Shown one piece after another: positions 44,601 through 54,448 of a DNA stretch of 64,000 nucleotides. The stretch is from Microdochium bolleyi (Eukaryota; Ascomycota; Sordariomycetes; Xylariales; Microdochiaceae): positions 248,001 to 312,000 of the forward strand of contig KQ964265.1 in the NCBI GenBank assembly GCA_001566295.1, in the 5' to 3' direction. Below the pieces are notes generated by a model. It saw only the letters and a list, made by a program, of their open reading frames with translations, was not told where the DNA came from and ran no database searches. Both the position numbers and the translations under genes were made by a program. Positions within the stretch are counted from its first letter, which is position 1, and each line of letters opens with the position of its first letter.

Positions 44601-46520
44601 GACAAGAGGGGCTGGCTTGTTGGTGGGCTTAGCGCTCTCCTCCACATGCTCCGTGCCTATCTTCATCACACAGCGGAGGGACCGCACTGGCAAAACTTCC
44701 TTCTGGGTAATAACAAGATCGAAGACGACCCAAAAGGCCTCACGTCCAACATGGCAGCTTGGGTCCTGACGTCCCTGCAGAATCGTCGCAAGAAGCTGTT
44801 TTCGGAAGAGAACGAAACTCTGGAAGACAAGATTGAGCACTTCTATAATGTTCTCGACCAGCTCATCAGTTATCAGGATCTCCATGATGCAACGCAGGAC
44901 TCATCTCAAGGGCAGCGTCCTAGAAACTTACTCGAGGGTTGGGACCTGGCAGACTTTGCTGCGTCGGAGGATCCGATACGCCCTCGCGTCGCTATGATCC
45001 CAGCGGTAGGGAGAAGCTGGGTCGATTTCGTCCGAGCTCAAAGGGTACCAGTGTTGTTCGGCAAAGGTTTCGGGGAAATCATCCGGCCATCGCCTAGCTG
45101 CACGATCGCAGCCCCCTGGCACCGCGTCCCGGTCGATCAGTATTATCTGACTTCTCTTCTTCACAGTCTTCCGAAATGTGAAGCAACGGCAGACGCTAGT
45201 GGAAGAGGTATGCTGGTGTTCGGCGAGGACGCTGTCTGGCATGGTCCTGGGCTGCGGTTGGAAAATCAGAGCGACGTAAACTCGATGCGGTTGGGGGCTT
45301 CGGCCGTAGTACAAGTTCTGCTGCCGTTAGACGCCTCCGATGAGCATCGCGTCCTCGACATCTCCCCCTCAGTCTCAAGCTCTCAAGCTGCCCTGATCTT
45401 TGGTCACAATCCAGCCTTCAGCTGGTTATGGGGAGAGACGGGGCCCCCAGTTATGGGAGAAGTGCCAATCCCGGTCAAGTTTGCTCCCCCGCAGCAAGTC
45501 CGCTCAGACAGTGGATTTTGGTCCGCGTCGGCATCTGCTACTTCTGAAGCCAGCAATCTAGCACAGGCCAGTCAGGCGCAAACTGCGCAAATCGAGCCTG
45601 ACATTGGCATTCTTTGCGCCTTGACCGAAGAGCTCAAGGCCGTGCGAATTCTCTTCGACTCCGCATACAATGATCCTGTCGTCGAGGGCGATGACAGCTG
45701 CTATGTATCTGGCAGCTTTGGTGGCTACAATGTCATAGCGAGCTGCATAGGCTATGGCCCTATGCGAGCTTCCAACGCGTTCGCAAATCTCACTCGGAGC
45801 TTTCCCAGACTTGCCTTCTGCCTGATGGTTGGAATCGGTGGAGGCATCCCGTCAGAAACCTGTGACGTCCGGCTCGGCGATGTCGTGGTCGGGACTCCTT
45901 CCGGACACGGGTCTGGGATTGTGCAGTATGACACCGGGAAGGCTCGCAATGGCTCGATAGAGGAGACACGTCTACATTTCTTGCAGTCGCCAAGGAGTCT
46001 CATTGCAGTCATCAACCGGCTTCGTTCAGCACCATTCCCACCGCAGGGCCCGCTTGACTCTGACATCACTCGCATAGTGGAGCAGAACCCGGCGAGTTGC
46101 GATCCCGGTGAATGTCGTGATATTCTGCACCGAGCCGGCCCGACATCGAATTCCTGCGGGGAAACGGACGACTGCTGCCAGATAGTGTCGCGGCCTCGGA
46201 GACCGTCCACGAGCCCGGTGATCCACTACGGCACTATCGCATCGGGCAGCCTGCTCATCAAAGACGCCGCAGTGCGCGACGGCATCGGCAAGAGATTCGG
46301 GGCCATATGCGTGGAGATGGAGGCCGCCGGCCTCGAAGGACAGACACCCTGTCTCGTGATCCGGGGGATCTGCGACTACGCCGACGCGCACAAGAACGAC
46401 GATTGGCAGGAATACGCCGCTGCCTCGGTCGCCGCCTGTGCCAAGTACTTGCTGGAAGAGTCCAAGAGCCCCAGGAGTCCTGCGAACAGTCGCAAGAGAC
46501 ATCGCCCGAATGACACATGA
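41630..46520 (+). CDS. 1594-residue protein with C-terminal nucleoside-phosphorylase (PNP) domain (3 exons)
   Basis: Exons 41630-42073, 42126-42922 and 42977-46520 give 1594 residues. The acceptors are AAG in both introns; the second gives DKSDEVALAYFDIELKASIF, in frame with the long third exon. The last 300 residues (from about 1287, DIGILCALTEELKAV) are a PNP_UDP_1 domain: MVGIGGGIPSETCDVRLGDVVVG, then VIHYGTIASGSLLIKD, CVEMEAAGL (ribose-binding Glu) and VIRGICDYADAHKND (catalytic-type Asp). This is the form common in fungal NLR-like proteins, normally at their N terminus. The upstream 1280 residues have no P-loop, NACHT, ankyrin or WD repeats. Conserved-looking blocks such as APWHRVPVDQYYLTS and DTGDKRGWLVGGLSALLHML resemble a widespread uncharacterised fungal family. 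No signal peptide or membrane span. Codon use is much less GC-biased than in neighbours. A role in non-self recognition is an inference. Confidence 0.78.
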
Positions 46521-46823
46521 AACATCGAGCCGGGTATCCTATCATGGCAGCAACTGGGCAGAGAGAAACACGCTAAGAAACAGGGCGGACACCGGATAGA
46601 CTTTCTTTGTAAATGGAGAGCGGCATGGCAAGAGTGGGACTTGCGCCTGACTCATACAAGGCGCTTGGAGGAGACTCGATCGGAGCATCGACCCTAAATC
46701 TTCAATACTGTCACAACCACCAGGAAGACAACCGTATTTCATGTATCACTTTCCCTCTGCCTACTCGACGTGAAGAAAAGCGCGACATGTGAAACCTAGA
46801 AAGCAGGATGAGGGATACCTCCT

Positions 46824-46853
46824 AGCTCAGCTCAGCTCAGCTCAGCTCAGCTC
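46824..46853. repeat. Pentanucleotide repeat AGCTC, 6 copies
   Basis: Six perfect copies of AGCTC, 30 bp. Each unit contains the AGCT palindrome. Confidence 0.95.
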
Positions 46854-47382
46854 CGATCACGGCGGCCAACCTCCCGCGACTGTGCCGCACTAACTGCACC
46901 ACTACATCTTCGGACCCACGATACAGAAGGCGCGGACACGCGCGAGAGACAAGGAGCAGCAGCTCCTGCAAACGATCGTAGAGCTCCCCTGTAACTCGAA
47001 CCGAGACGTGCTTGACGCTTCGGATTGGCACACACACAAAAAAGAGAGCGGGAACGGGGAGCGGCTGAGCAGTGGCTTGGCAAGGCTCGTGCCCCCTGCG
47101 ACGAACGGAGGAGAAACTCTGCCTTGGGCCGGTGCCAAGGCAGGAATGGAATGTCACATCCGAGTTCCGAAGGAAGATCACCAGGATGCTTTGCGTGCTG
47201 CCCTTGCGGAACTTCCTGGACTTGGCCTGGGCACGCCGTAGAGCGAGAGAGAGCCACGGAGGGCCCTGGGTACCGTCCAAACAGATTTGCGGTGGCGAGC
47301 CGTGTAGGAGTAGCTCGTGAGTAGGTTCTGTCGTGTGTGCCGGCTAATGTCACCTGCCACTCCGCCTTGCTCACCAGCGCCC

Positions 47383-47422
47383 AGGTTCAGAGGTTCAGAG
47401 ATTCAGAGGTCCAGAGGTCCGC
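47383..47422. repeat. 8-bp degenerate tandem repeat, 5 copies
   Basis: AGGTTCAG occurs twice, followed by AGATTCAG, AGGTCCAG and AGGTCCGC. The reverse complement (CTGAACCT) is related to the 9-bp repeat at 38195 and to a motif at 62708. Confidence 0.8.
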
Positions 47423-48183
47423 AGGGTGTGCCCTTGCCTTTCTAGAGAATTAACTTTGTCAGGTGTAACACTGAGGCAAAGTTTTGCAAGCAGGGTTGCG
47501 TTTGTCTGTTCCCCGACCTCCCCCCCAACCCGCCCGGCCACCATCTCCCTCGGCTTGTGGGAAAAGGGCCCTCGTATCCGATCCTTGGAAGCGCCCATGG
47601 TTGTCATGCCACGCCACTCCTGGCCAGCATCCCTGACAAGTCAAGACGAAAGAGCTGGAAAACCCAAAGTGGATCATCTTTTTCAGCTCGGGATCCATCA
47701 TGTACGCGTCCAACGAAGCGGAGCGGAGAGGGGCGGGCAATTTTGGGAGAGGAAACCAGCATGACGAACTCCCTGCTCCCTGCTAGTCAGAAGAGTAGCA
47801 CTGGGCGCTATGGCAAGCACAAAAACCCCCCTGCTCACGCATGGCAGGAGGCGTACTTTTGCTGCCGAACCTTTCATGTGTAAGGGATGGTGGCTCCTGC
47901 CCGAACGGGGGAGATGCAAGGTTTAGATCAGATAACGTGGATGGTGGAGCCAGGGGTTCCGAGGAGGCTGTTGGCGGCGTCGACTAGACCAGCTGTCGGT
48001 GGTGGCGCCCTTGTGACCCCTCCGAGATGGCTTGAAAACCCTCGCCTGTACTTTGCAGCTGGGCAAGAGTTGACGGCGAAGCGAGACCCGAGACCAGGTA
48101 TAGCTGCCAGCCTCGGTTGGCGCTGTCTGTGTGATGAAGGGAAGGAAACGAGTTGTACGAGCCCGGGATTCATTATACACACC

Positions 48184-48190
48184 TATATAA
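48184..48190 (+). promoter_or_regulatory. TATA box of the second GNAT gene
   Basis: TATATAA lies 111 bp upstream of ATG 48301 and is followed by a CT-rich and then A/C-rich leader, as expected for a TATA-containing fungal promoter. Confidence 0.55.
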
Positions 48191-48300
48191 CGTGCGCCCA
48201 CTCCTCCTTGTTGCCGCTCGGTTGTGTATGAGACTTAAGTTCCTTCTAAACACAACACACAATCTTCACAGTCGCTACCACCTCACACACGCTTCTCAAC

Positions 48301-49195
48301 ATGGGTGTACCAGTAGTCCTCCCCGCCCTGATCCCCGACATCAAGAAGGTGTACGATGTCTACTTTGCGTCCTTCAAGAACGAGGGCATGGCGAGGCTGA
48401 TGCTGGACGTCATCTTCCCCAACGGGGCCAGCGACGCGCCCGGCTTTAGGGATGAGCACGCCAAGGGCACGCTGGCGTGGTGGCACCAGAGCGACCTGCA
48501 GTACACATTCAAGTGCGTCGACAACGAGACGGGCGAGATCATCGGCATGGCCCTGGCGGACATCCTGATGCGCGAGCGGACCGAAGAGGAGCGCAAGTTT
48601 GGGGGCATCCCGTGGCTAGAGGGCAAGGACCGGGAGCGTGCAGAGGCTGTGGTGGGACCGCTGGCTGCGATGCGGGAGAAGCTGTTTGGGGGACACAAGC
48701 ACGTCTGTAAGTCGTTGTGACACCTGCCCCTACTCACTATTTCCTGTTCCTCGAAGGTTAGAAGAGGCTGACCACTGGGCGGCTCATCCAGATTGCCATG
48801 TGATGGGCGTGGTGCCCGAGTACCAGGGGCGGAACGCGGGACGGGCGCTTCTCGAGTTTGCTATTGTCACGGCCAACCAGCTGTGCCTGCCGCTGTACTT
48901 TGAGTCGTCGCCAACGACGATTGGACTGTACAAGAAACTGGGGTTCGAGGAGCTGCCGGAGCGGATCGTACACAAGGCCGAGGTGCTGGGCACTGCGACG
49001 GACATTGAAGTTCCGCTCATGGTGCGGATGCCGGCGAGCGCGGGGGTCATGACTTTTGCGCAGTGGATCGCCAGCGACTATCCCAGCCTGGTAGCGCCGG
49101 CACCACAGGCTGTGGCCAAGCCTGCGCCGGCACCTGAGAAGAGCGATATTTGCGCCGTCACTGTCGAGCCCGCAACCGCTCCGGCAGCCATCTAG
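48301..49195 (+). CDS. GNAT-family N-acetyltransferase (2 exons)
   Basis: Exons 48301-48706 and 48792-49195 give 269 residues. The donor is GTAAGT. The CAG acceptor at 48791 is the one that gives a stop-free join (HKHVYCHVMGVVPEYQGRNAG); acceptors closer to the donor create a stop. The intron contains a good branch-point match (GCTGAC) at about 48768. The acetyl-CoA motif is VMGVVPEYQGRNAGRALL (Q-x-x-N-A-G), followed by LPLYFESSPTTIGLYKKLGFEE, the family's fourth strand and fifth helix. The C-terminal 60 residues are Pro/Ala-rich and probably unstructured. This is a different subfamily from the acetyltransferase at 37 kb. The substrate is unknown; a small molecule (amine or xenobiotic) is likely given the resemblance to fungal stress-type GNATs. 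Confidence 0.85.
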
Positions 49196-50341
49196 ACAGC
49201 GTTGTTAGTGGGGTCAGCGAACTGATTTTTTCCCATCATGCGCTCTGAAAGTATATGGCTCAAGTGACAAGGGAGAGGGCGCCGGTGGCTGATGGTGCGG
49301 CCCGTGGCTGCCCTATTGTAGCAAGCGAGGGCGTGGACGGGGCCGGAGCGTTGCAGGTGGCGCTTTGGCAACCCTGGGTCTTGTTGGCACCACAGCCGCA
49401 CGAGCAGCTCGAGGTAGGCTGAGACCTGCACTCCGGCCAATGCAACCTTGTCGTCGTGCAGACTGCGTCTCCCTTGGCGTCTTCGCGATGACCCGGCTCG
49501 TGAAGGCTGTGCTTGTGAATTGATGGATGGCCGTGGTTGCGACTGGGGGACCAGGCGAGGAGAAGGAGGAGGGCCGAAGGAGCAACAAGCTTTGAGTAAG
49601 AGTCTCTGACTCGAGGTGGCCCCGGGGGATCGTTGAGACCCTTGGGAAGGTGCCATGGTGGTGCCCCGCTCTGCTGCATTATCAGATCATGGAAAACCCA
49701 CCCGCGAGGGTGGGGCCAGACGGCCACTGCAAATGCGCCAGGCTTCTCTGGGCTTAGCGTGTGCTGTGTCTGGCCTAGCACGTGCCAAGCCGAGTTATCT
49801 GATCATCTCGGCTGTCACGACGCACTCTCGATGCGCCTTTTCCCGGGCCCCACGGAACTTCGCTGCGACCGATGGTTGCATGCTCGGGTCTCTCTTCTCA
49901 CGCACTCGCTCCGGCCTCGCAGCCGACTTCTCTTCTGCTTTGTAACATTGACCACTGCCCACCAGCATCGACTTACCTAATAACATGTGAAGCACGTCCG
50001 GGGTCCAAGCCGCCAGGGGTCGACCGACTCCGACCCGGCTCGGGATATTCGGCCGACGTCGCATAATCACCGAGTCGCACCTTCCACGCCCGCTCCGTAA
50101 TCTATTCTTCCCAGCATTCTTCCAGCAAGCAAAGTCAGGCAACGCAGGCTACAAACTGGACTTTTTGACATCACAAACAACTGCATAGTATCCGGTGTCG
50201 TGTCACTGAACAACAGCGTCGGTCCGTCATCGTCGCTCGAAGAAAGCACAATACCGGCAGCGTCTCAACGAGGCTGAGCTCTCCTCATCTCAGCCTTTCG
50301 TGTCTCTGGTCGTGGGAAGGAAAAACCCAACAGTCCTGGCC
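49196..50341. other. Intergenic region
   Basis: This 1.15-kb spacer between two same-strand genes holds a 3' UTR and a promoter. I see no feature beyond short frames. Confidence 0.45.
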
Positions 50342-51997
50342 ATGGCTTCCCGCCTCGTCGGCAAGACGATTCTGTCAGCCAAGTTCATCAGCTACGTGCT
50401 TGGCTTCTTCGGCAAGGCACTTGGCCAGGCCATCATTGGCCTGCTCGCAGCCCCCTTTCAGAAGGGCGCCGCAGGCTCAGGACAGCATATCCCCGAATCC
50501 GAGCTCCGCAACATCGTCGTTGTCGGCGCCTCCTTTGCGGGATACCACGCTGCCCGGGTCATCGCGACCGGCCTGCCTCCGGACAGCCCCTACCGAGTCA
50601 TCGTCGTCGAACCCCACTCGCACTTTCACTTCACCTGGGTGCTGCCGCGGTTCTGCGTCGTCAACCACGAGGAGAAGGCCTTCATACCGTATGGCGCCCT
50701 GCTCAAGGGCGTACCATCACAACGCCTCAAGTGGGTGCAGGACCGAGTCAGCAGCATCAGCAGGCAGTCCGTGACGCTGCATGACGCCGGCATCGATATA
50801 CCCTACGATTTCCTCGTGATCGCGACCGGCTCCGGCGCCACAGACGGGCTGCCTTCGCGGGTCGGCAGTAACGACAAGGCGACGGGGATCGAGCTGCTCC
50901 AGAAGTTCCAAGCGCGGATCGCACACGCGGAGAAGATCGTGGTGGTCGGTGGCGGGGCAGCGGGCGTCGAACTCGCAACCGACGCCAAGGAGAAGTACCC
51001 GGCTAAGCATATCACCCTCGTGCACTCGCGGGAGGCGGTGATGCACCGCTTTGGGCCGGAACTGCAGGAGGCCGCCAAGAAGGGGATCGAGGCCCTCGGC
51101 ATCGAGCTCGTCCTCGGCGAAAGGGCGACGAAGTCCAACACGGACGAGAAATCAGTACTCCTGAGCTCTGGGAGGAGGATCGAGTGTGATCTCCTCGTAA
51201 GTTCTTCTACGCTAAACTTGCCTGTCTAAGCGAGCGAAGGTCTCGACTTACAATCTCATTTTTTCTCAATAGATCGATTGCGCTGGCCAGAAGCCGTCAT
51301 CCGATATCCTCCTCGGCCTCTCCCCCTCGTCAATCGCCAGCTCGGGCAAGATCTCCGTTAAGCCCAGTCTCCAAATAAGCGACGACTCTCTCCCCAACAT
51401 CTACGTCTGTGGCGACGTTAGCGAGACGGGTGTCCGGAACCCCAACGCGCGGTTTGCGTACAGCCAGGCCCTCGCCGCCGCGAGCAACGTTATCCTCGCG
51501 GCGCAGGGCAAGACCCCGACGAACAAGTACACCAAGTTCTGGGGCGACGGGGTGATCAAGCTGACCCTGGGTATCGTGAGTATACCCCGTCCATCACATC
51601 ATGTTTCGAAAGCCGCACCAGGCCTCAGTGAGGCTTTACTCCGACGGGCGATTCTCTCTGTCTCGCAGCTGCTAACACCACGTTGTCCCCCTTCGCACAG
51701 ACCAGATCGGTGACACACATGAGCGATGGCACGACCGAGCTGCTCTTCAACGGCAAGGAGAAGGTCGAGGAGCTCATGTCCGCGCGCGCCTGGTCCCAGA
51801 TGGGTGCGACGCCGTACGCGGACCCGAACCCTGAGGGCCCTGTGATCAAGTGCACCCCAGAACAGGTCGCTGCCCTCGCCGTTTCTTCTTCTGCGGCTTC
51901 TTCTTCTGCAACAGACGCCAGCGCGCACAAGACCGCCTCCGCCGTTGAGACGGCTGTGCCCGTGGAGGGGGCGGCTGTCGAGAAAGTGACTGTCTGA
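50342..51997 (+). CDS. AMID/FSP1-like NAD(P)H flavoprotein oxidoreductase (3 exons)
   Basis: Exons 50342-51196, 51273-51575 and 51701-51997, all in phase 0, give 484 residues. Two Rossmann dinucleotide folds are visible: VVVGASFAGYHAAR (about 59-72, FAD) and VVVGGGAAGVELATD (about 200-214, NAD(P)H). Between them ATGSGATDG and, later, NIYVCGDVSETG (second FAD contact) complete the pyridine-nucleotide oxidoreductase family 2 pattern. The N-terminal 45 residues have hydrophobic helices (FISYVLGFFGKALGQAIIGLL), likely for membrane attachment. Homologues (AMID, Aif1, FSP1/AIFM2) reduce quinones and have been linked to cell death in fungi. The C-terminal 50 residues are Ala/Ser/Val-rich. The role here could be quinone reduction or redox defence. 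Confidence 0.88.
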
Positions 51998-52359
51998 GCG
52001 AGCGTGTCGCAGGCCATCGAAGGCTACACCGGGGCTTGTTTAAGAGAGCATATCGCAAATCGTTTTGAACAGCTTTAAGTTCGAGTGGATAGAGGGACAG
52101 TTGTATATCAGGATATCTGGCCAGATCTTTACCGAGCGTGTACTTCGTAATTTCGACTCTCTACTGTAAAAGAATATATCCGATACTATCTTGCTCAAGT
52201 GAAAGCGATCCAAGCGAGTGGTGAAGCCAACCCTACCATGCCCGAAACCGCATAGAGTGAAAATCTTGTCTATCATTAAAGTCGAGTCTCTCTAAGATAA
52301 TCATGAGCACCATCTCAAACGACGCGCTCGCTCGCCCCAGGGCAAACGCACGGCTGTCC
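51998..52359. other. Convergent 3' intergenic region
   Basis: This 362-bp AT-rich gap lies between two genes ending towards each other. No feature beyond 3' UTRs. Confidence 0.5.
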
Positions 52360-53700
52360 TTAGTCCACATCATCACCAGCCGGCGCATCATCATGGCTCT
52401 TGCTGACGCCCAGCTTCTCGAAATGCTTCCTCGCCTCTTCGTAGTCCTCCTCGCCTTCCTTCTTCTTCTTGGCATCTTCCTTCTTATCCCCGTCGCCAGC
52501 ACCCGCACCAGCGGCGCCGCCGACGCCCGTGATCTTCCCAGACTCCCGTGCCATCTCTTTATCCTCCTTGGTCGCGGCCAGCGCCGCGGCCTTGAGCGTG
52601 CCGTCCTCCTCGACGTCCTCCTTGAGGTACAGCGTGAACAGGATCACCAGGTACGTGTCGCCGCTCGAGCGGTTGCGTAGTACGTATCTGAGGGTGTGTG
52701 AGCGTTTCGGGGGCTTGCCACTAGAAACGCAGAGAGGAGAGGTTTAAGAGACGTGGTAAAAAGACAGTAGACTTGTGTTGTAATCAAAGAAATGGCATGT
52801 TGAGGGGAGAGCAAGGACACGGCTTGCAGAGAAATCCCACAGCATGGTTAAAGGGGGAGAAAGGGGGACAGAAGAAAGAGCTTACCTCAAAGGCTGGCCG
52901 TCCCAGTACTTCATGATCGGCAGCGTAAATCCCGGTAGCCGTAGCGCGAAGTCGTTGAAGTCGAGGTACGGGTTGAAGAAGTCGAAGCAGTACGTCTGGC
53001 CGTACTCGTACACCCAGCGGTCCTTGCTGTCCTGCTTGAGCCCCCACTTCATCCGCTCCTTGGCCGTCTCGGGCGCGCCCAGGTCCCGGCGGGCCTCGAG
53101 GCCGGCCTCATCGCCGCCCTCGGTGATGACGAGGCCGCCCCGGGCCGGGTCGTGCTCGCCCTTGCCGACGTAGAGCGCGTTGAAGGACGAGATGCCCGGT
53201 CCGTAGAGGTACGGCTCGTCGGCGTAGGCGTCGCCGTCGAGACCAGGATCGATCCACCACTTGACGATGTTCATGGCGTAGCTGAACCCGGGGGGCAGCT
53301 TGTCGCGGATGGGGTGGTCGAAGTCGTTGCCGAACTGGAGGTCACCGCCCGAGATGCCCTGCGGCGTGTCCTCATCATCGTCGTCATCGTCGCCTTCATC
53401 GTCGCCTCCACCAGTGGTGTCCTTCGCAGCCGCCGATCCCTTGGGCGCCTTGGGCGTGAACCGGATCGCGATGCTGTACCGGTCGTTGGCCGTCTTGTGC
53501 GGCTCGAGATCAAAGTAGGGCGAGCTCGCGGGCGATTTGCGCGGCAGGCCCGAGTAGTCCTGGATGCGCACGTTGAGCTCCACGTCACCGAGCTCGGTGC
53601 TTACCTTGACCGTCTCGGGCGCGTTGACAGGGACAACGGTGTGGTTGTCGATGTCGTAGTCCGGGCCGGCGGTGACCCGGATGACGTACTTCTCCGCCAT
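52360..53700 (-). CDS. DUF1769 (Duc1-like) family protein (2 exons)
   Basis: Minus-strand exons 53700-52886 and 52687-52360 give 380 residues, with a 198-bp intron (donor GTAAGC, acceptor CAG). The protein begins MAEKYVIRVTAGPDYDIDNH and continues LNVRIQDYSGLP, then YSIAIRFTPK, GFSYAMNIVKWWIDPGLDGDAYADEPYLYGP and FTLPIMKYWDGQPLR|YVLRNRSSGDTYLVILFTL, the order of the fungal DUF1769 family. Fission yeast Duc1 belongs to this family and is linked to the cell cortex; other members lack assigned function. An acidic, low-complexity loop (GDDEGDDDDDDED) interrupts the domain around residue 100, and the C terminus is Lys/Glu/Ala-rich. Probably a cytosolic or membrane-associated protein. Confidence 0.85.
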
Positions 53701-54448
53701 GGTTGGGCGTGGCGTGTCTGGGTGCGGGCGGAGCGATCTGTCTTGTTTGTGTCCTCAGATGAGATGCAAGATGATCCGACAAAAAGTAAGTAGTCTATGA
53801 ATCTGCCGAGCAAGGGTTTGCTGCAGTGTGGAGCTCAAACGCAGGTGGTTGTGCTATGCCCGTGCTCTCGGGAGTGCAAGCTTGAGAAGTCGTACGTGGT
53901 TCTATGATTACGAAGAAGAATCACACGGCTGCGAGGAGCGTTGGTGGATGGAAATGTTGATGCCAGACCGCAAGGTTCATGAGCTGGGTGAAAAAAAAGC
54001 TGACCCAGATTCGTGATGCTGATGTAAAGTCGGATCACAAGACGATCACTGGATCTGAGAGCTTCCCGGTTCCCCTGCAACAAGGAGGTCTAGACCGGAC
54101 TGGGTTCGAGGACGGGGACTCGTTGACGGCTTCGACTTCTGCTGTCATGATGGTCACAGGCTCACGGCTCTTGGCGGCGATGATTTTGCATGACGTCGTC
54201 TGCGCTAGCAGGGAGGCGGGGCGCATGGGCCAGTTCTACTTAGTAGGAAGTACGCTTAATCGGGCTCCCAGCCGGGCAACCCCGCGCCTCCGACGTCGGC
54301 AGTGCACGAAGGGATCACGAGGCACGCAGCCATGTCCTGCAATACGTCCGAGGAAGACATGGAAAAATGCATTACATTACAAACAAGCTCCGGGTATCTA
54401 GAATCAATGGTGAATACATCGTGTGCGCCATGCAGCCGCCTGTTCCCG
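53701..54448. other. Intergenic region
   Basis: This 0.75-kb region lies upstream of the DUF1769 gene and downstream of the F-box gene (both -). No feature is seen beyond promoter and 3' UTR. Confidence 0.45.

Larger units (their letters stand above)
46521..48300. other. Intergenic region with small tandem repeats
   Basis: This 1.8-kb region contains a pentanucleotide array (46824-46853), an 8-bp degenerate array (47383-47422) and a TATA box near its end. Other open frames are short and overlap on both strands. No gene is recognised. Confidence 0.45.

Noticed and set aside
48707..48791. Nearer acceptors for the intron of the second GNAT gene
   Set aside because: Joining at the TAG or GAG sites before 48767 creates an immediate stop or the wrong frame. 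Only the CAG at 48791 gives the conserved strand before the acetyl-CoA loop.
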